This document shows positions 1-8,500 of a stretch of 64,000 bases of DNA, in pieces (positions within the stretch are counted from its first letter, which is position 1; the number at the start of each line of letters is the position of its first letter). Origin of the DNA: Chloroflexus islandicus (lineage in GTDB: Bacteria; Chloroflexota; Chloroflexia; Chloroflexales; Chloroflexaceae); the NCBI RefSeq assembly GCF_001650695.1, contig NZ_LWQS01000049.1, positions 67,777 through 131,776 on the forward strand, in the 5' to 3' direction. Both the position numbers and the translations under genes were made by a program. Below the pieces are notes generated by a model. The model made no database searches, was not told the DNA's origin, and was given only the letters and a program-made list of their open reading frames with translations.

Positions 1-789
1 GCAAGAAATTCTGCCGCCGCCCCGGCAGTCGTGCCCGCGCCGGTGGTTGCACCCGCGCCGGCAGTCGAGCCGGCCCCGGCGCCGGTCGAGATTCCTGCCG
101 ACGCTGAACTGGTGCCGTTGACGCCCATGCGGCGCAGCATCGCCGAGCACATGGCCCGCTCGGTGCGTACCTCGCCGCACGTGACCACGGTGATGGAGGT
201 CGATCTGAGCCGGGTGCTCGCGCACCGCGCCGCTCACCAAGAAGCCTTCAACCGGCAAGGGGTGCGCTTGACCCTCACCCCCTACTTCGTGATGGCGACC
301 GTGGCCGGTCTGCAAGCGGTGCCGGTCTTCAACGGCAGCTTCACCGAGCAAGGCATCATCATGCACCGCCGGATCAACATCGGCGTAGCGGTGGCGCTCA
401 ATGAAGGCTTGCTGGTGCCGGTCATTCCCGACGCCGACGAGAAGAATCTGCTCGGTCTGGCCCGTGCCGTCAACGATCTCGCCGAGCGGGCGCGCACTAA
501 GCGGCTGCGGCCTGAAGAGACCCACGGCGGCACGTTTACCATCACTAACCACGGCGTCACCGGCAGCCTGTTTGCCACGCCAATCATCAACCAGCCGCAA
601 GCGGGCATTCTCGGCATCGGTGCGGTGGTCAAACGACCGGTTGTCATCACTCAAAACGGGCTTGACGCCATCGCGATTCGCCCGCTCTGCTACCTCTCCT
701 TCACCTTTGACCACCGGATCGCCGACGGCGCCACCGCCGATCGCTTCCTCGCCACGGTCAAGCAGCGGCTCGAACAGTGGGAGGGGTGA
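1..789 (+). CDS. Dihydrolipoamide acyltransferase (E2) of a 2-oxoacid dehydrogenase complex, C-terminal part
   Basis: The frame is open from base 1, so this is the 3' part of a longer gene whose lipoyl domain lies before the window. What is visible is an Ala/Pro-rich linker (first ~30 codons), then a complete CoA-dependent acyltransferase domain beginning at VPLTPMRRSIAEHM. The catalytic DHRIADG motif (His plus Asp-Gly, family HRxxDG) lies near the C-terminus at about 706-729. In this family the domain forms the trimeric core of pyruvate, 2-oxoglutarate or branched-chain complexes and moves the acyl group from lipoamide to CoA. Which substrate is used cannot be told from this part. The TGA stop is followed by a perfect palindrome and a convergent gene. 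Confidence 0.93.
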   Translation, partial: ARNSAAAPAVVPAPVVAPAPAVEPAPAPVEIPADAELVPLTPMRRSIAEHMARSVRTSPHVTTVMEVDLSRVLAHRAAHQEAFNRQGVRLTLTPYFVMATVAGLQAVPVFNGSFTEQGIIMHRRINIGVAVALNEGLLVPVIPDADEKNLLGLARAVNDLAERARTKRLRPEETHGGTFTITNHGVTGSLFATPIINQPQAGILGIGAVVKRPVVITQNGLDAIAIRPLCYLSFTFDHRIADGATADRFLATVKQRLEQWEG

Positions 790-810
790 GCGGAACATAA
801 GCGCGTATTC

Positions 811-854
811 CACGCGCAGACGGCAGGTTCCATGGAACCTGCCGTCTGCGCGTG
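811..854. terminator. Perfect 44-bp palindrome between convergent genes
   Basis: Bases 811-854 read the same on both strands with no spacer; the centre is CATG at 831-834 and the arms include GACGGCAGGTTCC. It lies between the stop of the E2 gene (789) and the stop of the convergent DUF262 gene (868). It could act as a bidirectional terminator, but there is no T-tract on either side. Its inner arm (GGCAGGTT.../CTGCC) resembles the shorter GCGGCAG/CTGCCGC palindromes elsewhere in the window. Confidence 0.6.
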
Positions 855-867
855 GTTGCATCCGGTT

Positions 868-2589
868 TTAACCCGCATCAATTCGCCAAACCGCTGTAGC
901 AATGCGCGCCAGCTCACGTTGGCGGCGTTCGAGCAACTCCATTGTCCATTCCTCTGGCGCCAGTTCAGCAATGTCTTTAGTCAATTGATACGTGCTCTGC
1001 CGGTAGATATCCACCTTTTCACGATAACTGGCATTGCCGGCGCGTCGGTTGGCCGGTGCATGAAGCAAGGTGAGATTTCCTAAGCGATAAACAGCAGCTT
1101 CCCATTGTGATTGCGGAAACATCTGTTCCCATTCTTGGCTCGGATTTTCAGGCAGAATATGTTCAATCGAAGCCGGATCGGTATCAGGATCGCAATGGCG
1201 GCCAGATCGATAGCTTTCGAGCATTGCCAAGATATATTTGACCAGCTTTTTGCGTTGGCCGTTGGTTGAAATGGCCAAGGTAGCGAAATCATTCTCGAAT
1301 TTATGGTCTGGCACGTAAATCGGACGCAATAGCTCAAATACTGCCGCTGGTGTTTTGGCTTGATGAGAGATGATAGCTTTGGCCGCTTCGTGATATACCG
1401 GCTCCAATTCATTAGGATTTAACGTGCTTACCACTGTATGTCTAAACGAGATGATCGAAACCATCCTAAGAATGCTGACAAAATTAGCAGGATTATCGGG
1501 CATCCATCGTTCCCAAGCGGCAAATAGCACTGGTGCCATCTGGCGCACATGGAACAGGTTGAGTTCGCGAATGTATGGTCGTGCCTCGCTGAGTTCAATC
1601 CAGAAACCATGATTTGGATCCGACAAGGCGGCGAATAGCTCAGCCCGCGACTCAAGCGCGGTAAGTAGCGCGAATACCTCAATCGGATCGCGCACTCGTT
1701 CCCGAATGAGTTTAAAGAGTCGTTGGCTGCGCACTTTGGGTAGTTCACAGAGCAAGTGATAACGCAAAAATTCGGGAAAACGCTCAGGGGTTACAGTATC
1801 AATCAGCTTTTGCCAACGCCGTTGCAACGCTTCCTGATCAGCTTTTACCTTAACCAATGAGAAAAGATAATTTTTGAGCAAATCGGTCGTGGTTAGCTCT
1901 AATCCTCGCGCATTCAACGTTTCAAATACAGTGTACGCACTGAGATCGTCGGCGACAGTAATCAGGATGAACAGCAATTGGCGGGCGATTGTCTCAGATA
2001 ATAAACGAGTGAGTTCAATCCCATTCTGTTGAATATCGCTTAAATCACCAAGGCGCTCCTTGAAATATTGAAAACATTGCCATAATAACCGATTGGATTT
2101 TGGTAAGATTCGTGGATTAATCGGCTTGCGCAACTGTACTAAATAGTCTTGATAAAACGGGTTATCAGTTTCGTTAAGCGTCAGCCGGCTACTCTCGATT
2201 AACGAGGCCGGATCGCGCTCACCGATAAACCGGTTGCGCAGTTCTTTGGCCCGTTCACGATTGTCATCCGCATCAATCCCTTGTTTAGCCAAATCACCAA
2301 GTCGATCAATCACCGCCAACGCTAAGATACTGAGTGTCGCCATGCGTTGTTGGCCATCAATAATCAACAGATCATGATCGCTGCTCGCCTCTTGTACAAC
2401 CAAAGCGCCCATATAGTGATATTCATTGGTTTGCTGGCGCAAGGCGAGAATATCGTTCCACAAATCTTCCCACTGCTCTTCCGACCACGAATAATCACGC
2501 TGATATGGCGGCACACGATAGCGTTTCCCATTTCCAATCAGCTCAAGAAAGCTGATCGTGCGCGTATTGAGCATTGTTGCACGGCTCAT
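868..2589 (-). CDS. DUF262/DUF1524 protein (GmrSD-like nuclease family)
   Basis: About 573 aa from the chosen ATG at 2589, which is preceded by a GAGG Shine-Dalgarno; the open frame extends to 2658 but that part has no family character. The N-terminal DUF262 domain carries PPYQRDYSW (residues ~27-35) and IDGQQR (~77-82), the motif implicated in NTP binding or ParB-like chemistry. The C-terminal DUF1524 domain carries SIEHILPEN (~474) and YRLGNLTLL with the following N-rich stretch, an HNH-type nuclease signature. Fused DUF262-DUF1524 proteins include the type IV restriction enzyme GmrSD, which cuts glucosylated hydroxymethylcytosine DNA; many others are uncharacterised. No partner gene is adjacent. 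The gene looks AT-richer than its neighbours, consistent with transfer. Function in phage defence is inferred. Confidence 0.85.
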   Translation of the reverse strand: MSRATMLNTRTISFLELIGNGKRYRVPPYQRDYSWSEEQWEDLWNDILALRQQTNEYHYMGALVVQEASSDHDLLIIDGQQRMATLSILALAVIDRLGDLAKQGIDADDNRERAKELRNRFIGERDPASLIESSRLTLNETDNPFYQDYLVQLRKPINPRILPKSNRLLWQCFQYFKERLGDLSDIQQNGIELTRLLSETIARQLLFILITVADDLSAYTVFETLNARGLELTTTDLLKNYLFSLVKVKADQEALQRRWQKLIDTVTPERFPEFLRYHLLCELPKVRSQRLFKLIRERVRDPIEVFALLTALESRAELFAALSDPNHGFWIELSEARPYIRELNLFHVRQMAPVLFAAWERWMPDNPANFVSILRMVSIISFRHTVVSTLNPNELEPVYHEAAKAIISHQAKTPAAVFELLRPIYVPDHKFENDFATLAISTNGQRKKLVKYILAMLESYRSGRHCDPDTDPASIEHILPENPSQEWEQMFPQSQWEAAVYRLGNLTLLHAPANRRAGNASYREKVDIYRQSTYQLTKDIAELAPEEWTMELLERRQRELARIATAVWRIDAG

Positions 2590-2794
2590 AGCCGACCTCA
2601 CGAATAGAGTATTGTTTTCTAGATCATAGCATATTCCGCGTTCAGTAGTCTTCCACATCTACGAAAAACTGTTATGCCCCGCCAGCACTCTCACCCATAC
2701 CGGGCCGGTCTGGCCGGCTTAGTCTGCGCTTAACAATCATCATCTACAATGGACATTGCTGAGGTTTTCCTTCACCACCGAGAAGGGCAGGACA

Positions 2795-3214
2795 ATGGCA
2801 CAATGGCGTAACCCGGCGGCGGCGCGCATCGCTGGTCAAATCGCGACCGGCGCTTTTGCCCTCGCGATGGCGGGGCAGCTTTTGTTGATCATCGGCGTGA
2901 TCCCGGTCGCGTGGGCATGGGGCGGTACCCAGAAAACGCTCAACCCGACGGTGCAGATTGGCGGGGTGGCGGCAATTGCCATTCTAGCCCTATCGGCCTA
3001 CGCCATCCGGCGGCGCGCCGGGCTTGACGGCGCGGGCCGTCCGGGGAGAGGGCTGATGATTGTGGCGTGGCTGATAACCGCTTATCTGTTCCTGAATACC
3101 CTAGCCAATCTCGCGTCGCCAAGCCTCGGCGAAAAACTGGTGTTTGGGCCGGTGGCGCTGGTCGCGGCGCTGTCGTGCTTGGTGGTGGCGTGGTCAAAGC
3201 CGGTTGAGCAGTAG
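2795..3214 (+). CDS. Small four-helix membrane protein, unknown function
   Basis: About 139 aa from ATG 2795, chosen because a GAAGGG/GGCAGGA ribosome site lies just upstream and the earlier in-frame start adds a non-hydrophobic tail. Four hydrophobic segments are visible: residues ~15-40 (IATGAFALAMAGQLLLIIGV), ~52-70, ~85-103 and ~112-130, with an Arg-rich loop after the second (YAIRRRAG). I do not recognise a named family; the pattern is that of small integral membrane proteins common in Chloroflexota. It is followed by a non-coding stretch and a second membrane protein gene. Confidence 0.65.
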   Translation: MAQWRNPAAARIAGQIATGAFALAMAGQLLLIIGVIPVAWAWGGTQKTLNPTVQIGGVAAIAILALSAYAIRRRAGLDGAGRPGRGLMIVAWLITAYLFLNTLANLASPSLGEKLVFGPVALVAALSCLVVAWSKPVEQ

Positions 3215-3389
3215 CTTGTACCGCAGAGGAAGCTGAGGATGAAGCGCATTTGCGCTCCCTTCGCGCCCTCAGCGTCTTTGCGTGTACACTCTCTGCGCCT
3301 TTGCTCGCTTTGCGCCTTAGCGTTACCCCCGGCCCTGCTCCTAACTCACGACAGGGAGCGTAAGGCATAGCAAGAGCGGAACGCCGTAG

Positions 3390-3432
3390 CTCCCCTCTCC
3401 CGCGCCAGTGGGAGAGGGGCTGGGGGTGAGGG
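3390..3432. repeat. Dispersed GC-rich hairpin repeat (CCCCTCTCCC/GGGAGAGGGG family)
   Basis: The arms CCCCTCTCCC and GGGAGAGGGG are separated by GCGCCAGT and followed by CTGGGGGTGAGGG. Close copies recur in this window near 12667-12720 (opposite strand), 20011-20055, 40258-40300, 40984-41030 and 51880-51905. The rest of the 3215-3441 gap holds another repeat-like stretch rich in GCGCCTTTGC and GCGTCTTTGCG words. The function is unknown. Confidence 0.7.
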
Positions 3433-3441
3433 TCAGAAACA

Positions 3442-4248
3442 ATGTCACGACCAACAATCCTTTATTTCCTCCTTGCTTATGGCCTAAGCTGGTGCGTGTT
3501 TACGCCACTGGCCTTGCAGGGCCGAGGGATCATCAGCGGCGTGCCGGCGTGGTTGCATCTGCTCGGTGCGTATGGCCCGTTGGCGGCGGCGTTCATCGTC
3601 ACGTTGCTAACGGCTGGTTTTGCCGGGGTGCGCGAGTTGGCGAGCCGGATGGTGCGCTGGCGGATCGGCTGGGTTTGGTGGCTGGCGGCGTTCAGTCCGG
3701 TGGCGGTCTTTGGGGTGGTGGTGGTTGTGCTCCGCCTGATTGATGGCACGTGGCAGGCTGCGGCGGGCTTTGGCTACGTGGCCGAACTGCCGCAACTCGG
3801 TTGGCTGGCGGGGTGGGCCGTTTGGGTTCTCACTTTCGGGATTGGTGAAGAGACCGGCTGGCGCGGCTTTGCCCTCCCGCGCTTGCAGGCCCGCTACAAC
3901 GCCCGCGACGCTGCCCTGATCGTGGGGTTGCTATGGGCCGGTTGGCATGCGCCAGCCTTCTTCTACAACTACGAACCTTCGCTGATCGCCGTTGTCACTT
4001 TTGTAGTCGGGATCGTCGCCGGCGCGATGGTGCTCGCGTGGCTCTACAACAGCACCGGCGGCAGCATCTTGGCAACGGCGCTCTGGCACGGCACGTACAA
4101 TGCCGTCGTGGCTGGCGGCGAAGCGGTGGTCGCGGCAGTCACGACCGCTGCCGTTATCCTTGCGTTCATCGTGATTGTGCGCCGCTATGGGCCAGAGCAT
4201 CTCGCGGCGCGACCGAGGCAGGCGGTGGGGGAAAGCGGTTGGGGTTGA
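3442..4248 (+). CDS. CPBP family intramembrane metalloprotease (CAAX protease-like)
   Basis: 268 aa, strongly hydrophobic, with about seven to eight membrane segments. The three diagnostic motifs are in order: EETGWRGF (E136, E137, R141), WAGWHAP (H169) and LWHGTYN (H217, N221). These residues form the zinc site of the ABI/CPBP family, whose eukaryotic relatives (Rce1) cleave prenylated CAAX proteins. Bacterial members are membrane proteases of varied and mostly unknown substrate, some involved in bacteriocin maturation or self-immunity. The last codons of the gene and the following palindrome are duplicated immediately downstream. No bacteriocin-like gene is adjacent, so the substrate cannot be inferred. 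Confidence 0.9.
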   Translation: MSRPTILYFLLAYGLSWCVFTPLALQGRGIISGVPAWLHLLGAYGPLAAAFIVTLLTAGFAGVRELASRMVRWRIGWVWWLAAFSPVAVFGVVVVVLRLIDGTWQAAAGFGYVAELPQLGWLAGWAVWVLTFGIGEETGWRGFALPRLQARYNARDAALIVGLLWAGWHAPAFFYNYEPSLIAVVTFVVGIVAGAMVLAWLYNSTGGSILATALWHGTYNAVVAGGEAVVAAVTTAAVILAFIVIVRRYGPEHLAARPRQAVGESGWG

Positions 4249-4358
4249 GCCTGTGGAGTGCGGCAGTTGACTGCCGCATGCGAGACAAAACTCGGTGATG
4301 CGCTCGGAATGGTTGGGGTGAGCCTGTGGAGTGCGGCAGTTTGACTGCCGCACTCCAT
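4235..4358. repeat. Tandem duplication of CPBP gene end plus palindromic element
   Basis: Copy 1 (about 4235-4280) spans the last codons and stop of the CPBP gene and the palindrome GGAGTGCGGCAGTTGACTGC. Copy 2 (about 4308-4358) repeats GGTTGGGG(T)TGAGCCTGTGG and then a complete palindrome with arms GGAGTGCGGCAG and CTGCCGCACTCC. The period is about 73 bp. In copy 1 the outer right arm has decayed (CATGCGAG). The same architecture occurs after kynU (11075-11424) and crp (18749-19096). Confidence 0.75.
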
Positions 4359-4467
4359 ACCAGCTATCGAAACGGCTTGGTTCAGTGGAATAGCATGAGT
4401 CGCAGGCGAGGCGGATGCCGGTGTATTCTGCCCATTGCGAGATGATATTCATGCTGGAGAATAATCC

Positions 4468-5718
4468 GTGAAAGTCACCTTGCTCACCATCGGCTCGCGT
4501 GGCGATATCCAGCCCTTCATCGCGCTGGCGCAAGGTCTAGCACGGGCCGGTCACGATGTCATGCTCGGCGGGCCGCCCGATTTTACGGAACTGGCTGCGC
4601 GCTATCAGGTGCCGTTCACACCAATTGGCGCCAGCATCCAGATCCTCCTGCAAGATTCTGCCGTAAAAAACGCCATTACCGGCGGCGGTGTGTTGCGATT
4701 TTTACGCACTCGCAATACGCGCCGCGCCGATCTCTATGCCCAGTTGAACCGCGAGGCGCTCGCGCTCTGCCGCAGCGCCGATTTCATCATCTACAAAAAT
4801 GCAGTGCTGGCAGCGTTTGGGATTGCCCAGAAATGGGGTATTCCCTGCGCTGAGGTGCGGTTGCAACCCTATACCCCAACTACGGCCTTTCCGGCTTTCT
4901 TCTTGAAAGGAAGAGCAAGTTATGGCAGGCTGATCAACTGGTTGTCCGGGTTCGTGCTGCAGACGGTAGTCTGGCAGATTTTACGCAACGACGTGCGCGC
5001 ATTCTGGCGCGATGAGTTGCAGTTGCCGCCGTTGCCGGGCTTGTGGCCCGATCGGATGCTGGCCCGAGCCGGAGTTCGCATCTTTTCCCCGATCAGCCAA
5101 CACGTCTTGCCGCGCCCGCACGATTGGCCGGCCCACCTTTACCTCACCGGCTACTGGTTTCTAGGGCCGCCGCCCGGTTGGACACCGCCGCCAGAAGTGG
5201 TTCGTTTTCTCGCCGCCGGTGAGCCTCCAGTCTATATTGGCTTTGGCAGTATGCCTCATCAAGCGCCACGCGCCACCTTCGATCTCATCACACGCGCGTT
5301 GCAACGCAGCGGCCAGCGAGGGATTGTCTACAGCGGTTGGGGTGGACTAAGCGGAGAAGTGGTTAGCAACCGGCTGTTGGTGATTGAGAGTGTGCCGCAC
5401 GAATGGCTATTCTCTCACGTGAAGGCAGTTGTTCACCATGGCGGCGCCGGTACTACGGCGACCGGATTGCGCGCCGGCGTGCCGAATGTGGTTGTGCCCT
5501 TCTTTGCCGATCAGCCCTTTTGGGGTTGGCGGGTAGCGGCATTGGGTGCTGGCCCAGCCCCATTACTGCGGCAACGACTTACTGCCGAACGGCTAGCGAT
5601 GGCGATCGAGCAAGCCGCTCACGATCCGACCATGCGCGCTCGCGCTCGCGAGATTGGGGCCCGATTACAAGCAGAGGACGGGATTGCACAGACGATCGAG
5701 CTGCTGCGTGTGCAGTGA
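4468..5718 (+). CDS. MGT/UGT-type glycosyltransferase (GT1 family)
   Basis: 416 aa from a GTG start with GGAGA seven bases upstream. The N-terminus MKVTLLTIGSRGDIQPF is typical of GT-B glycosyltransferases related to sterol 3-beta-glucosyltransferases and antibiotic or zeaxanthin glycosyltransferases. The C-terminal nucleotide-sugar site shows FGSMPHQAP and HHGGAGTTATGLRAGVP followed by PFFADQPFWGWRV, including the acidic/Gln pair (DQ) that usually contacts the sugar. The family transfers glucose or a similar sugar from a nucleotide donor to a lipophilic acceptor. In phototrophic Chloroflexota one possible acceptor is a hydroxylated carotenoid or a sterol/hopanoid-like lipid, but nothing nearby fixes this. 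Confidence 0.88.
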   Translation: MKVTLLTIGSRGDIQPFIALAQGLARAGHDVMLGGPPDFTELAARYQVPFTPIGASIQILLQDSAVKNAITGGGVLRFLRTRNTRRADLYAQLNREALALCRSADFIIYKNAVLAAFGIAQKWGIPCAEVRLQPYTPTTAFPAFFLKGRASYGRLINWLSGFVLQTVVWQILRNDVRAFWRDELQLPPLPGLWPDRMLARAGVRIFSPISQHVLPRPHDWPAHLYLTGYWFLGPPPGWTPPPEVVRFLAAGEPPVYIGFGSMPHQAPRATFDLITRALQRSGQRGIVYSGWGGLSGEVVSNRLLVIESVPHEWLFSHVKAVVHHGGAGTTATGLRAGVPNVVVPFFADQPFWGWRVAALGAGPAPLLRQRLTAERLAMAIEQAAHDPTMRARAREIGARLQAEDGIAQTIELLRVQ

Positions 5719-5801
5719 CCATGATCTCAGATATATTGAAATCATTCCTCATTTTGTATAATACAGCTTACGATCACCCGTCACTCATAAGGAGCACCCC
5801 C

Positions 5802-6380
5802 ATGATCAACGACGATCGCCCGATCAGCCGGTTTCCGGTCGTTGACCGGATCGCCGATCTGCCGCCCGACATCCGCGCGCGGATCGAACAGGTGGCCGAA
5901 AAGAGCGGCTTCATCCCGAATGTCTTTCTCTTGCTGGCTCACCGTCCTGACGAGTTTCGCGCCTTTTTCGCCTACCATGATGCGTTGATGGACAAACCCT
6001 CCAATCTCAGCAAAGCCGAGAAAGAGATGATCGTCGTCGCGACGTCGGCGGCCAACGACTGTCTCTATTGCGTGATTGCCCACGGCGCGATTCTGCGCAT
6101 CCGCAGCAAAAACCCGCGGCTGGCCGAGCAGGTCGCTACCAACTACCGGCGGGCCGAAATCACCCCGCGCCAGCGTGCCATCCTTGACTATGCGCTGAAA
6201 GTCGCGGTTGACTCGGCGCGGATCAGCGAGGACGATTGGCAACCGCTGTACGCGCATGGCCTGACCCAAGACGACATCTGGGAGATCGGCGCGATCGCGG
6301 CCTTCTTTGCCATGAGCAACCGGCTGGCGAATATGAGCGCGCTGCGCCCGAACGATGAGTTCTACGCGATGGGGCGGTGA
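5802..6380 (+). CDS. AhpD-like peroxidase-related protein (carboxymuconolactone decarboxylase fold)
   Basis: About 192 aa from ATG 5802, which follows AAGGAG at 5788-5793; the open frame upstream overlaps the glycosyltransferase and is not coding. The motif AANDCLYCVIAHGAILR has the CxxC...H arrangement of AhpD, where the two cysteines form the redox-active pair and the His is part of the proton relay. The context ARISEDDWQPLY and DIWEIGAIAAFFAMSNRLA matches the peroxidase-related subfamily (TIGR01926-like), all-helical and forming oligomers. It is likely a thiol-dependent peroxide reductase or disulfide-exchange protein of the cytosol. The natural reductant is not evident here. Confidence 0.88.
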   Translation: MINDDRPISRFPVVDRIADLPPDIRARIEQVAEKSGFIPNVFLLLAHRPDEFRAFFAYHDALMDKPSNLSKAEKEMIVVATSAANDCLYCVIAHGAILRIRSKNPRLAEQVATNYRRAEITPRQRAILDYALKVAVDSARISEDDWQPLYAHGLTQDDIWEIGAIAAFFAMSNRLANMSALRPNDEFYAMGR

Positions 6381-7157
6381 TGCGTCGCTGACCGCCGGGG
6401 ACGCGGGACGCTGTCTCCTGCGTCCTCGGTGTTGCTGTGGTGAACGTTTACCGCCGAGGGCGCGGAGGAAGAGCCACAAAAAGACGCAAAAGGCACAAAG
6501 GTATCTCATGAGAGAGCTGTATGGCGTTTGCCCCCTGACCCGCTCTCCTGCTGGGGGATGGCCCCCACCCCTTGCCCCTCCCCCGCTGGGGGAGGGGGGT
6601 GCGAGAGGAAATAGCCACAAAAAGACGCAAAAGACAGAAAGGTATCTCATGAGAGAGCTGTATGGCGTTTGCCCCTCCTGACCCGCTCTCCTGCTGGGGG
6701 ATGGTCCCCACCCCTTGCCCCTCCCCCGCTAGGGGAGGGGGGTGCGAGAGGAAATAGCCACAAAAAGACGCAAAAGGCACGAACAGAACCAAGTTTTGTT
6801 ACGTGTTCTCTCCCGCGACGAGGGCAAGGTGTTTACCGCCGAGGGCGTAGACAACGCAAAGGGAGGAGAACAGAGCGTAGCGGCAAGAGCCAACGTGTCA
6901 TTGCGAGGGCGCAGAGCGCCCGAAGCAATCCCCGGCGAGAGTGAATGGAAACATCTTGCTAGCGACCAATCGCGCTGCGTTGCCTGTGACACAAATAGGC
7001 GTCCCCTTTGTGCCCGCTGCGGTGGCGAGTTTATCGCCGCGTTTGTAGTACAAAGAACAGTTCGGTGCATGCAGTGTCGCTGCGGTAAGCTGTTAGGTGT
7101 TCCTGCCGACCCATATCTTTTACTGTAAGAACATGCGACAGCTCGCAACAAACTAAT
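6381..7157. repeat. Non-coding repeat region with 142-bp tandem duplication
   Basis: Two copies of a ~142-bp unit start at AGCCACAAAAAGACGC (6472 and 6613) with a partial third at 6756. Each unit contains GGTATCTCATGAGAGAGCTG, GCCCCTGACCCGCTCTCC-like sequence and a CCCCTCCCCC/GGGGGAGGGG hairpin. From 6898 there is a half copy of the GTCATTGCGAGG/GAAGCAATCCCC repeat. Open frames here are repeat-derived and give no sensible protein. About 7000-7157 shows no recognisable feature and presumably holds the promoter of the next gene. Confidence 0.75.
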
Positions 7158-8384
7158 ATGCCACCCCTTGGCCTTGCTTTCCACCTGACTCAGCGCGGTA
7201 ATGCGCAGCACACCCGTTATGGCTGGCTGCGGCTCACGCCGGCTTACTCTGTCCATACCGTAACTGATCTGCTCAATCGTTATGCGCTGGCTGATGATGT
7301 GGTGCTCGATCCGTTCTGCGGTTCGGGAACCGCAGCGGTAGCGTGTGCTGAACGCGGTTTGGCTTGTATCTCGACGGACATCAACCTGTTTTTGGTGTGG
7401 TTAGCTCAGGCTAAAACAAGGATATATTCACCGGCGGAAGTTGACCAATTTCGCCAAATTGCCGCTGAGATTATTCAACATGTCGAAACCATACCACGTG
7501 ACGTAATCTGGTTGCCTGAGATTCATCAGCGTGAAAAGTGGTGGGATGCCGAGGTTTTGCAGCTTCTTGGGGCGCTATGGTATCAGATTCAACAACTCCG
7601 CCAGCAGATTTCAGAATCGATCCACGATTTACTCAAGATCGCATTTTGCCGGGTGGTTATTCTGCACTCGCATGCGAGTTTCAGCCATCAATCAATGTCC
7701 TTTAAACCAGCGCGCCAACCGGGTCTGTTTGCCCGGACGCTTGATGATCTTGGTTTGACATGGCAGGCGAGCGTCAATGATATTGCGCGTTCGTTGCAGA
7801 CTCCCATTATCGTGCCGCCGGCAATATATCTGCACGATGCGCGCCAGCTTTCAGCTTTGATCCCGCGCAATGCCATTTCACTGGTCATCACCTCGCCGCC
7901 GTATCCTAACCGGATGAGCTATATTCGCGAGTTGCGTCCCTATATGTACTGGCTCGGCTATTTGAACAACGGGCGCGATGCTGGCGAACTCGATTGGCAA
8001 GCCATCGGCGGTACGTGGGGGATTGCCACTAGTTATATCGGGCGCTGGCCAATACCGGATGATCACGGTGTTGTATACCCGCATTTTGCTGAGTTGATCC
8101 AACAGATTTCCCAACATAGCGATCTGTTAGCACGCTATGTTGCGAAGTATTTTGTTGATATGCGGCAGCACATCGCGGAACTGTATCACGTCACGCGACC
8201 ACATGCACGGGTCTTTTACATTGTTGGCAATTCGACGTTTTACGATGTGCTGGTGCCTACCGAACAGATTCTGGCCTCGATGCTGCAAGCAGCAGGTTTT
8301 AGTCAAATAGACATAACTCCGCTACGCAAACGCACCTCAAAGAAGGAACTGTACGAGTATATTGTGTCAGCCCAGAAAGCATGA
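7158..8384 (+). CDS. Orphan DNA methyltransferase (SPPY type, probably N4-cytosine)
   Basis: 408 aa. The SAM-binding motif I, DPFCGSGTAAVA, lies at residues 51-58 and the catalytic motif IV, TSPPYPNRMSY (SPPY 246-249), is far downstream, so the order is that of alpha/gamma-like amino-methyltransferases; SPPY favours N4-cytosine, though N6-adenine is possible. About 190 residues between the motifs could hold target recognition. No Shine-Dalgarno is evident at ATG 7158, and the start is chosen as the first in-frame ATG. There is no cognate nuclease gene next to it. The following membrane CHAT-like gene begins 116 bp downstream. By eye the gene is more AT-rich than its neighbours, suggesting acquisition. 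Confidence 0.85.
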   Translation: MPPLGLAFHLTQRGNAQHTRYGWLRLTPAYSVHTVTDLLNRYALADDVVLDPFCGSGTAAVACAERGLACISTDINLFLVWLAQAKTRIYSPAEVDQFRQIAAEIIQHVETIPRDVIWLPEIHQREKWWDAEVLQLLGALWYQIQQLRQQISESIHDLLKIAFCRVVILHSHASFSHQSMSFKPARQPGLFARTLDDLGLTWQASVNDIARSLQTPIIVPPAIYLHDARQLSALIPRNAISLVITSPPYPNRMSYIRELRPYMYWLGYLNNGRDAGELDWQAIGGTWGIATSYIGRWPIPDDHGVVYPHFAELIQQISQHSDLLARYVAKYFVDMRQHIAELYHVTRPHARVFYIVGNSTFYDVLVPTEQILASMLQAAGFSQIDITPLRKRTSKKELYEYIVSAQKA

Positions 8385-8500
8385 TTCTTGCTACACAATT
8401 TCTGCCTACATACCATCGTTTTACCCCCTCCCACGGTAGACAGCCGCGATCAAGCGTGTTATATTCAAGACAAACCGCCGCCCATACTCAATTTATTGGC

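Noticed and set aside
6742-7128. 128-codon frame with Cys-rich end
   Set aside because: Its start lies inside a dispersed repeat and no family or ribosome site is visible; the CxxC words come from GC-rich DNA.
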